From: Dinochytrium kinnereticum
Taxonomy: Eukaryota; Chytridiomycota; Chytridiomycetes; Chytridiales; Chytridiaceae
DNA length: 64,000 bases
NCBI GenBank assembly: GCA_027604005.1
Contig: JADGJT010000024.1
Coordinates: forward strand, 43,065 to 107,064
Direction: 5' to 3'
Below are positions 32,754 to 43,724 of this stretch, piece after piece (within the stretch, counting starts at the first letter, position 1; each line of letters opens with the position of its first letter). The translations under genes were made by a program, and so were the position numbers. The notes below the pieces were generated by a model, which did no database searches, was not told where the DNA came from, and saw only the letters and a list, made by a program, of their open reading frames with translations.

Positions 32754-35519
32754 TTAATGAGTGCTGTCCCCATCTTTTCCTCCACACCAGGAGAACATCC
32801 TCTTCCACCACTTCTTCTTCCGCCTCCGATCCGCCACAGCGGTTACATGCCCTCCGTTTCCACCATTCGACCCCTTTCTATCCTTAGCAACAGCAGCACC
32901 CCCCTTTTCCGCCACAGCATTCGATGCCCTTCCAGGACCCGCATCAGCAGCATTGATCGCATCACCCCCAGCACTACCAGCATTCTGAAGGTTAGCATAA
33001 CCTCCATTACTGCTCGACCCGCCTCCAGGAACAGTGGGAGATCCAAGAACCCCAACAGTCGAGTTCCGCAAAGGCGTGCTAGCAACGGCTCCAGTCCCAT
33101 CCCTGGCATGAAGCCCACCCGCGCTGGTCGCCGCACCAGTGTTAACAGGCAAAAGCGGTGTGGAGCCTCTTATCTGAAGCTGAGTTTGATTGGCAGACCC
33201 AGGAGGGAAGGCGGATGAGGATCCACCAGCTTGGTTGCTTCCACCAGTGGCAATGTTGGCGGTTGAGGTAGAGGCGGCGGCGGCGGCTGCTGCTGCGTTC
33301 TGCTGAGCTTCTTTTTGGGCTCGGCGCTCGGCGCGTTCTCGCTCGCGCTGTTCTCGGTCGAGCTCGCGTTGACGCTCCTTCTCCTTCCGCTGGGTATCCA
33401 TGGCAACCATCCAATCAAAGACACCATCGTCGACATCACCGTTTCGTTGAAGAACTGAAAGTGAAAGAATTGACAAAAAAGTATTAAGAAAATCTAAAAA
33501 GGATAGAAGGGGGGGGCAAAAACAACACTCACCCTTGTTAAACAGTCCTTTCAAATAATTGTAATTTGGCTCGTCCTCAAACTTAAGGTTCCTGGAATAG
33601 GACAGGTACTCGGCAAACTCTTCTGGGAAGCCATCACAGAGCTCCTTAACAGGGACGGCTTGCTTCTTCTCCCCAATCTTCTCGTACTTCTGCTTGTTCG
33701 TAGCAGCCTTAAGTCCTTGCCAGGGAAGTGACCCGCGGAGGAAATACATAAAGACATGACCTAGAGACTCGAGATCATCACGACGAGATTGTTCTAACAA
33801 AAAAAAAAGGGAGGGTTTCGAAAGATTAGTTTCAAATGAACGGAAAATGAAGGATTGAGGAAGAATACCTCGTCCAAGATGAGTGTTGATACTCATGTAT
33901 CTCGCGGTACCAGATAAGCTCTTCTTCTCACGGTACGGAATGTGTTGCTTCGTCTTTGGGTCGCGGTACTGTTTGGCCATACCGAAATCAACCATGTAGA
34001 CCTGTGACGCAGGATGAGGATGTTGGGGGGAGTGGTTGGCAACAATGCTGTAGGGATCTATTTTTGCATTCAGGCCCAAACCCAGATATTGTCAGATGAT
34101 CATAAGCAAGAAGATTGTATAAAAGAGCAAAACAAATTAAGGATAAAACATGGTAGAAAAACAGAGGTTTACAAAGATGGCAAAAAAAAAAGTCAGCGTA
34201 CCACTTGAAACAACAACATTAGGCGGCACTGGCTCATTGTGTCGGGGAAGACGACCAATAAGGAAGTTGTCGGGTTTAATATCCCTGTAAATAAGATTCT
34301 TTTCATGAATCTGCTGAACTCGTGTAATCTAACAAAAAAGGGGGCATCCCTGTTAGCTCATCCTACTTTATCCCAATAGGTAAACGAAAAAAAGAAGAGA
34401 AAACATCGTACCATTTGCTTAGCAGCCATACAAACAGTTTTGATAGAAAATTTTCGGTTGCAAAGGTCAAACATATCCTCAAGACTAGGGCCAAGGAGAT
34501 CAATGCAAAGAATGTTGTGAAGGCCTTCCTGGCCATAGTAATAGACGCTGGGGATGCCGACTTCAGAAGGAAAGGTAAGGATTAGTCTCCAGAAACCATA
34601 AAAGATGGACGAAAAAGGCAAAATGGTATTAGAAATAAAAAAGAGACATGGCTCACCGCTGTTTGCGAGGATCTTGTATGTTCTGTATTCATCGCGCAAC
34701 TGAGGAGCATCACTTTTTCTGGGTTCAAACTTGATAGCAACGGGTTGATTGTTCATCATATTTACACCTTTGAAATCGTGAGCAGGAAAAGACAGTTAAT
34801 GTGAGAGGAACGAGAAAGAATCTGGAGGGGGAAAAAACCATCTTCATTCCGCAGTCGATAATATTACGATATGGCAGGAAAGAAGATAAGAGGATGACAG
34901 GTACAGAGCAGATGTGCAAGAAACCACCCCCTGAAAAGGACTTGGAAGGAAAAAGAGACGTACCCTCATAAATAATTCCAAAAGACCCCTCTCCAATCTT
35001 CTTTCCAACCTTGTAATGCACCCCCACAACGTTAGGACTCGAAGAGTGAAGCTTTCCGGAGCTGCTTCCCCCCGCTTGCTGCTGCGATGAAGACTGGCCC
35101 GCGGCACCGGCAGGTTGTGCAGAAGACCCATGATGATGATGGCTACTGTGATGATGATGGCGTGAAGAGGAATGGTGATGCTGGTGGTTTCCCGAGGTGT
35201 AGTTTGGGTCTTTCAAAGCGGCGGCGGCGTCATCCCTGTTTCCCCGGGATTCCCGTGGGTTGTTGTTGCCAGACTGCGGTGCGACAGCAGCCGGAACAGA
35301 AGTATCGGCGGCAGTGGACGGCATCGCTGGGGCAGCGGCCGTTTGAGGGATAGATGCAAGGGGTGGGGGGACTGTGTCGGTGGGATTGACGGCTGCAGCA
35401 GTGTTGTTCTTCCCGGCGGTTGTGTTTCCTTCCGATGATGCTGTAGCTGTTGCCGCTACCGCAGAAGTTTGGTTGGCCGAATCAGATGAAGAAGGGTCTC
35501 CGTTCTTTGACCGTGACAT
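32754..35519 (-). CDS. Casein kinase 1, membrane-associated Yck1/Yck2-like type
   Basis: Seven exons (34964-35519, 34657-34767, 34412-34560, 34202-34328, 33869-34057, 33533-33793, 32754-33454) give 697 residues. A 165-residue N-terminus is low-complexity, with Ala/Ser/Pro runs and a His cluster. The kinase domain follows: [17 protein letters not shown] (P-loop), [10 protein letters not shown] (catalytic Lys), [12 protein letters not shown] (catalytic loop), [11 protein letters not shown] (DFG), and [20 protein letters not shown], the CK1-specific segment. Between the catalytic loop and DFG there is a longer insert than usual. The C-terminus has a charged Arg/Glu coiled segment, Ala and Gly/Ser-rich linkers and a basic end with one cysteine (RMFSWCGG). 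Yck kinases end in two palmitoylated cysteines; here only one is present, and not at the very end. Confidence 0.9.
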
Positions 35520-36381
35520 CCGGCTCCTTGATCGCTCTCTTTGGTTTCCTTGCAGCCCGCACAAGGTCAAACTGATTGATCAACCTGAATCCTGAAGCAG
35601 CGTATGGAGCACGCAGGAGACGCCTGACTAGCCCCACTTCCTGAAAGAAATGTTGGGGTAATGCAACAGACTGGAGTGATCGGTCTGCCAGTGATTGGGG
35701 ATCGCAGGTGAGCACAAGCTCCCGTCAATCGAACCTCTCCCGTTCCGTCTCCTTCCTCCTTCCTCGTCTCTCGTCCTCAACGCAGCAGCAGGCCGGGCAG
35801 CGGCAGGTGGTGCGTGTGTGGTCGCTGGTTGCGAGGGGGGGTGGTCTGTCTGTTGTCGCTGGTGCGGATGGGATACCTCGAGCAAATAACGAACGACTGT
35901 TGAATTTGACCACTGCTCAGAAAAAGATTTTCTCTCAGCCCAACTGGTTGGTTTCACCCGACCACCACCACCACGACCACCACCTCTCACACACACACAC
36001 ACACGCACAATTCAGACCGACAACAACACCGAGCAAACGCGTGGAGAATGCTGCAAGCAATACGCGTAAAGACGGCTTAAAGGTACGGCAAGGACGCATG
36101 GGTCATCAGTACTCAGTGACTTTATAGGAAAAAATGGGACGGAGAGAGGGCAGGATGGAAGGAAGGGGCACCAGGAGAGTCCAAAACATGCTACTGATAT
36201 GGATGAGAGATGCCGTCCAGCGGTCACCATCAAATTACAGCAAAAAAAGAAACATGCATGGTCCTCATAAAGTAATCAACAACTGAAATTTAGCAATCAA
36301 GAAGGAGCGTGAATTGGTGATGGAGAACCATTTAAACACATAGAAAAAAAAAGGTGCCCCAAATGGCATGACGATAAATGA
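35520..36381. other. Promoter region of the casein kinase gene
   Basis: This lies between the casein kinase start (-) and the stop of the receptor phosphodiesterase (-). A pyrimidine/ACAC-rich tract occurs near 35985-36010. No gene is supported. Confidence 0.45.
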
Positions 36382-39300
36382 TCAATTTCTCGTCTTCATT
36401 TCGGAAACTTTCGCATCCCAACTGGCATCAGGTTGCTCCCCAAAAATCAGTGCTGAACCGGAAACAGAAGGCATGGTCTCCAAGTATCCAACCTTGACTG
36501 GAAGCGCCGGTGGATTTGGTAGAAGCAGTTTCGATCCACCACCCTCGTCCTCCCCGACAACACCACCACCCACATTCATTGAAGAATTGCTCGCCTTTTT
36601 TATGGTGTGCATAGAGATTTGCTGCTGTTGCTGGGCAATGAAGCTTCCACTTGTGTTGGCGCTTTGGGTATTGCCCACAGTATGGGGCATGGGAGCATTG
36701 TGTTGGGACATCGTGCTTGGGCCGTCAATAGAGATTTGACCGAGAAGGTTTTGAGCGAGTTGTTGGGAGATGCTGAGACCCGCCCATCTTGAGCGGTTGC
36801 GAACGATGGCTTTTTGGAGTTTAGTGCATCTTTCATCTCCTTGGTTGAAGTTCGTCCATGCGTCAAATAGAGGAGCAACAAGGATGTCGATAAAACCAAT
36901 CTAAAATAAAACTTAATACATGCCAATCTTTAAATTGAGAGCCATACCTGACACTTGGCCACATTGGTGTTATTCCTGTCCATAAACTGGCTAACAGGTA
37001 AACCAATCTCTCTCTCGGAATCACCCTGCCTGTAGAACTCCTCCATAATGCTCTCGCACCACCTCCCTGCAAGATCAGGAGTTTTTGAAGGGTTGTTCAG
37101 GTCGGCACATTTCATCGCGATCTCCATGACAATAAATCTGTTTTCCTGAGTTTCTAGACGGTTGAATCCGTTTGAACTGATCTTGGTCTTGAATTTCGTG
37201 AGATACTCAAAGTGCTATTGGAGGCGAAGGGGTTATTTCAGGTGCATTGCTTTAAAGTTTCGAATGGTGACGAAACAGTAAAGGACAAAAGAAAAGAAAG
37301 TTAAAAATTCTAAAGACCTTTGCCATATCCGTCGCCAGTATCAACCGAATAATGATCCTCCTGGCCTCCTCATACTCCTCATTCGCCAGGTCCGAGAAGA
37401 TGTTAAAGCAAGAAGCCGTGGAAAGTTGAAACACGTGAGCGCTATGATGAAACTCGTTGATAGAGGTATCAGAGTACATCATGGCCATTGGGTGTCGGGA
37501 TTTCACGAGAAATTGGTTGTTATAGCCCTGATGTTTTTGTTGTTATTGTTTTCGGAGGATTAGTTAGAATCGGGGGGGGATAGAACTTGGCAAAAAAAGA
37601 CTTAAATTGAACTATAATACAAACCGGATGGTCAATGTCATGCCCTATCGCTGAGATGATACCTGAAAGCTTTTCAATTTTTGTGTACTTGTGCTCGTGT
37701 TGGCTTTGAAGGAGGAGATAGTTGAATGAGTGTAGAACGTCCGCGGCATGAATAGAGTTATGGTATGGGTGAGGGCGATACTCGGATTCCATAAGCTATG
37801 CAAGCATTTTTAAAAAAAAAAAAAGCATCGTGAGACTTCATTCTCTCGCACGATAATTCTCTTAATCCAGCAACTCACCAAAAGCCACCCTTGAAACTTC
37901 TCTTTAGGAATCCTAAAATCCTGAATAAGGTCATTTTGCTCATACAACCACATTCCCGTAAAGTAAAGAGGATGCCCAGCAGTCATTTCACAAATTTCAA
38001 ACATATCAATGTTCCAATTTAGATACCATAAATCCAAATAATCCATAATGGCTCTCAAATCAATCCCATCAACAGGGCCAGGGTTAATCAGGTGCGGGGT
38101 AGATTTGAATCGGTAACCTCCTCCCATGCGGTAAGAAGCTTCAGCGCGTCTTCCAAAATTGGTGTTTGACCGATCCAAATCTCCAGAGGTCCCTGATCCC
38201 ATTTTCTGCAGTCCTTCTTCACTGAGAATGGAAGAAGATCCTACTCTAATACCACCCGGTCCAACGCTGGCCGAAAGCATTGAACTTCCGCTTGAAAATT
38301 TCGAGGCGGATGCAACGGAAAGTCGCCGGTTGTTATTTTTCTGGCTCATGCTGCCTCTTCTCCCCCCTGATGTCGGTAGTGCAACCGATCCCACCCCAGA
38401 TGTCGCTTCAATAATCGATGACCGGTGATTCGGTAACGCTGGAACAGGTTCACCATCATTCCACTCTGGTCGACAGGACGATGGTGATGAATCCGACCTC
38501 CCAACGGGAACCGATGGAATCGCTTCACTCGCATCCGAGATCCCCGTATCCGTCCGTCTCACAATTCCATGCATCACAGGCCCTCCTCCAACCTGATTCG
38601 GTAATAACCCGGTGGACATATACCTAACCCCACCAGGATGGACCGAGGTGCTCCCGTTGACCAATCCAATCGGATTGTAATGACTCATGACCCCTGCGTT
38701 GGGTGCGGCCAAAACGCTTCCGAGAACCCATGCGCGCATCTCGTCATCGATTTCGGTGCCGCCGACATTTTCAAAGTCGTCGAGGTTGGGCACGTAGGCG
38801 TTGCCGGAGGTAAACACGTCGATGAGGTAGTCTACGTCGGCGGGTTTGAGTTTTTTGAGGCCGGAGGGGTCCCGGAGGGTGCGTAGGATGCTGATTGCTT
38901 TTGAACCAGGGCCGTCCATTGATACCACGTTTGGAGACTGGTTTGTTGTTTTGTTTTGTTGTTGTTGTTGTTGTTTGTAGATAAGGAAAAGAACCATCGT
39001 TTCGCAAGAGAAAGTGAAATATTGTGTTGTTTTGTTAGTGTTGAAGAAGTATAACACCCATTGGTCCAACCGTTCCCAGTTTTCCTCTGTCTGATCGACT
39101 GAGAAAAGCTCTGGAAACTCAAAACAGCAGGGAAAATTACAAACCTGTTTTGCCGTTTCCTTCTTCGCAAGGTCCGACTTGGACTTCACACCTCCCTTAC
39201 CTCGACAATACCTTTCAAACAACCATATTGACAACCCAATCAGCAATGACACAAGAGCCCCAGTCACTCCAGCAGATATCGCAAGAGTGGTGCTTCGGTT

Positions 39301-41897
39301 GGTGCTGGTTGTTGCGAATGCTGAACGCGATTAATGTAGAGTGTTAGGATTGAGTGAGCATTTATGGAGGGTAGATAACTAGAAAATACGAGACTGTATT
39401 CCTGTTGATCTTAAAAGGGTTTAATAAAGTATACCTTGGACGTCGTTGGGATTTTTCCAACCCAGCGAGCGTAACGCAGCGTCATCGATCCAAACAGTAG
39501 AATTCCGGGTAACGTTTCCAATAATTGTGAAGTTCATACCATTACAATAATAGATCGTGAAATTTCTACAAAATAAAAGAACATAATCGTTAATCTTCAC
39601 TTATCCTTTTCTTCTCTCGCTACCTCTCTCGAAAGACAGCTCCATTCTGAAAAACAATGTTTCCAGAAGCAGAAGGGAAGTCTGGAAAGCTGAATGAATC
39701 GGGAACTTTCACTGAGTCAATTGTCTTTCCGTAGATTCCTTGAGAAAGGCCTAGCAATGCTTCTGAGGTGTTTGGACCGTTTTGTCGGGAAATCTTTGTT
39801 GTGATATTTGTTATGAGGGCGTTTTTTTTATGAGTTTGAGGAGAGGATTGAAGTAAGGGAGGGTGTCACTTACAGTGTCGAAGCCTATCATGAATAACTC
39901 GAGGCAGGATCGGTAAAGCCTTTATTCATTGTACAGATCAGTCTCTGGGTTTCACTGTAAGTTACTTACAAATAAAGCGACGGGACTGGATCTGTCACAT
40001 TAGCCAGAGCCGGGTATCTATTCCCATGAACACAACCAAAAGCGTCATATCCTTTATGAGTACCCTCATTGATTTTCATATAAACTTCTCGAATTTCTTC
40101 CTCACCTCATTCTAGCCTCTGGATTCCCCAACTCTTCGATCACGCGAGCATATCCAACGCCCTGTCGATCCACAGATCCCATCAAGAACATACCGCGGAA
40201 GAGAGAAACGTAACTCTGGTTTTTGAGAAACGTCGGGTTCATCAGGAGATCAACGTCGATGCCACTTGCGATCCAGGTGTAGCCGTCGTCGTAGAGCATT
40301 TTTAAAGAGCTTATAGATATATGGAGGAAAAAGAGTGGGTTGATGAGTTGATCACGTTGTGTGTTAGAAACAACATCTTTTAACTTTTGGACAGAATCCT
40401 TTTTTTTCTTTCTCCACTTCTCAAAAATGAATGGAGGACTCTACCTGGCAACCTCCAGACAAGCCGACAGCTCTGCAAACTCCCCTTGAAAAACGATGGA
40501 AGTCGCTCCAGTCCTTCTAATGCTCTGTAACGTCCCTCCGCAATCATGTGTTTGAGTCATGGATCCTTCCGCCACGCTGAAAGGACCAAAGAGGGTGATG
40601 TTTTGGGATTTGGCGACGTCGTTGATATATGGTACAGCTGGTTATAGACAAACAAACGAATGAGCGAGGGTTAGCGTAAGGAATTAATAGAGTTTTCAGG
40701 TGCTTTGAAGCTGTATCTGAAGAGAAGAAAAAGGGGTAGGGTTTACCTGTGAACTGTTTCTTGACGACAACCGAAAGTTGGGTGAACCCTCTTTGACGTA
40801 TAAAACGCATCATGGATTCGACGGCAAAAGCTGCTCTTGTTGAGACTTGGAAACGATAGGGGTATTGAGCGCGATCAGAGAGGTTGTCGTCGTAGTCTGA
40901 ATTAGAAGGAAATGTATGTGATTAGGTTATTAACACAAGTCACTCTTTTCAAGTAGTCATGGATTGAAATTTGATTGCTTTACCGTCAATGTCGCAGAGC
41001 GGGATTTGAAAGGCGTTAGCGATGAGGAGGACGCTCAGGGATGATTTTGATTCGCTGTCACCTGTTTGGTTTGGTTCGCGAGGCGAATTTTGTGTAAATA
41101 TCGTATACAATCAGACGTCCAGTATCCCCAAAAGATAATGATGGATAGAAAATCACAAATAGCAACAACAAAGAAGCAAAAAAATTAGGACAAATGAAGA
41201 AACCCCACTCACCTAATATCCCCACCGAATACTCATTATTGATAGCCAAAAACGGTTGCGTGACCGCATCCGACCCATTCGTACTCAACCCCGTCACAAT
41301 ACTGACATTCGCCCCACTTAGCAAAGGTCCCGTCCCATTCACACCCCCCAAAACACCTCTTTGAAGCATCTCCGCCGAATACGCCATCCATGATTGCAAG
41401 GGATCCATGACCCTCTCATCTGTCACTGGGATCGGGAAGAAGAATCGAATGGTCGGGATACCAGATGCTGAGGGTGAGGGGGGGTTGCCAGACGGGAGGG
41501 CTGTTGGACGGGTAATGGTTGGCGAGGATGGGGGAAGTTGACGTTTGTTGAGGCGGTGATGCCTGCTAGGGTAAGGTGGCGCATCTGGTGGAGTGACGGG
41601 ATGGGACGTAGGCGTGGTTTGAGGAAGGGTTTTAATAAGGGGTCTTTGTAATGGAGGTAAAGGATCTGCGGAGACGGGTGTTGGTACGTGTAGGATGGTG
41701 AAAAAGGTGAGGAGGGTGAGGAGGGAGGAGCAGAGTTGGTCAAAGATGGTTTTTTGAGCATGACGTTTTCGTGTTTTCCATCTTATCGCCTTTCGTGTTA
41801 AAGGGCTCCAATCTGCTGAGTTGATAGGTTGTAGCCTTTCTCGTAATAAAAGCTTGTCGATGCATTTGGCAAGAAGAAGGTGGAAGTAGGTTTCCAT
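36382..41897 (-). CDS. Receptor-type cyclic-nucleotide phosphodiesterase: Venus-flytrap domain, TM, PDEase I
   Basis: Fifteen exons (41213-41897, 40984-41061, 40747-40896, 40445-40637, 40106-40309, 39970-40017, 39874-39919, 39624-39793, 39435-39565, 39145-39320, 37879-38937, 37625-37795, 37318-37527, 36948-37214, 36382-36900) give 1368 residues in one frame. A signal-like segment (LLTLLTFFTILHV) and a Pro/Thr-rich linker precede a type-1 periplasmic-binding/ANF-receptor fold at about residues 170-560 (YSVGILGGDSESKSSLSVL, NAFQIPLCDIDDYDDNLSD, FTQLSVVVKKQF, TGATSIVFQGEFAE, DDGYTWIASGIDVD). One TM helix follows (about 580-602). The cytosolic C-terminus is a class I phosphodiesterase with metal and catalytic residues His992 and His996 (YHNSIHAADV), His1032-Asp1033 and His1036 (HDIDHP), Asp1145 (MKCADLNNP) and purine-clamp Gln1196. 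It should hydrolyse cAMP or cGMP under an external ligand; ligand and substrate are unknown. The start is uncertain: the frame stays open to ATGs at 42332. Confidence 0.88.
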
Positions 41898-43724
41898 TCC
41901 TGAAAATGCGTTCCTCCCACCAAATTTTGTGGGGTTATGTCCTGACCCTTCTCTATCCACTAGGTTTAACTTGTCCTGCTCCATCTCCTCTATAACCTCA
42001 ATCTTCATAAGAGTCTCCATGATCATACGGCCTACGTTTACTGAGTATCGACTTTTCAAGTGAAAGATATGTCTTGGTAGAACAACCATGTGCTCGGGAC
42101 AGCCGGTTTCTGCAGTGCCATCTGACGATGCCTTTAACAGCAAAGTACTCCCAAGAGCCAGCTCCATCAACCCAAGCATCAAGGCTAAGGGCAGTGTCCC
42201 AATCTCTCCAGGATGTCCTTTCAACTTTTCTCCATTTGATCCCCTCAATAGAAGTCGCCGTGCCGAAAGAGGGAGGAGGTCAAAGACTGCTAGGACCAGC
42301 CCATCAACATGATGTCCAGAAAACGACATCATTTGAAGAGCCCTCTTCCCCCGACTCTACCGGCCCTTCAAGTAAAACCACCTCGGTAACGGTAAATGTT
42401 CAGTTGACTGATGACTGAGGATGACTGACGGCAACGCCTTCGAGGTGCAGCGACTGTCAGGTTGCAGAGGCCAGCAAGAATCTCAAGGACCAACCCGCCC
42501 GCCCTGCAGCTCTCTTCCTAACGTACCGCGGGTAAGTGATGCGTCTGGAGATGGCGGTCGGTGCGTCTCCGTCTGTCGCTGCTGCTGCTGCTGGCCAAGG
42601 GGCAAGGTGTAGCGAGCGTATCAATTGAAATTGGAGACAATCTGCCTGACAATCTGCTGACAATCTTTACCCTCAAAGGCAGAAGATCCACGCTGAGGAT
42701 GCGCTGCAAACGGACTGACCGACAGTCTGACTGACCGCTGCTGCTGATGGGGCGAGCATCGAAGGACGCGTGTTGTCTGTCCTCGGTATTTCCTTTGGCA
42801 CTCAAGGAAGTGGTCGAGCGCGCTGCGTGAAATGGAGGGAAGAGATGGAAAGTCTGTGGATTGCGCTGATGGTTGTCCCCATGCAACTGCTGAACTTGTT
42901 GTGTATTTTGATATGGGGGTGTGCTCTCAAGTTGCTCATGAGCTAATGGCTGAAACAGTCTATTCCCTCCCATTCTCAATGCTCCAGCGTTGATATTGGC
43001 TGCGCTCCTGTTTCAGAAATGCTCTCCATAGTCTTGGCCATGATAAACGGTGAACTGCCTGCGGACCTTATTACAACATATTTGTTGGCTGCCGCTCCAA
43101 TGTGAGTAAATGCAGAGCCACGCGGTTTGAAAAAGATAAACATGGCCCCACGAACACATCGCAAAGAGGCATTTCAGCAACTTTTCAAAGGCACGGCGAA
43201 GCCCTGGCTGCACCCTGCGGATTCCACCAGTCGCGTTGCGGATGCGTTGGTTGGGCGCTGCAATGAGGCCGTCGCTGGCTGCAGGGGAGGCAGGCGGAAG
43301 GGGTAAAATCTCATAAATTTCCGTGTTTACTTCAGGTGTTTTTTGCTGCTGAAACGCGAAAAGAACACACGAAACACCTCGCCATCGGATGCCCCAGTCG
43401 TGCAAGGGCGTCCCTCACCAGCAATTGGCTCTCTGCCTGCCTGCCGACGTCACCTTGCCTGGCCGACTCCGCTCTGCCATGCCATGCCGTGCTGCCTCAC
43501 TCATCACACTTTGCTGCTTTCTGCTGCATGTGTGGGGAGGTTGTGTGCAACAGACGCCGTGCACACTTGGACGCTCTTTTGGTGTTTGCAACGACCACCT
43601 TTGCTGTCGCGACTGCCCGTCGTCAACCGCCTCCTGCACTCTTCCATCCTGTCTACTCTGAGCAGCCTGAAGCCAGCTGCATCTTCGCAAACCACATTCT
43701 TGTTTATCCTGACGAGACCTCACT
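41898..43724. other. 1.8 kb divergent region, no separate gene supported
   Basis: This lies between the receptor phosphodiesterase (-) and the proline-rich protein (+). The receptor frame stays open upstream to 42332, so part of this stretch may be its N-terminus or leader. Many overlapping frames on both strands from 42420 to 43720 lack any recognisable domain. Confidence 0.4.

Noticed and set aside
42421..43405. Several 100-150 codon frames on the minus strand (for example 42518-42979 and 43013-43405)
   Set aside because: They overlap other frames of similar length, show no domain and cannot be joined convincingly to the receptor gene; kept only as possible leader sequence.
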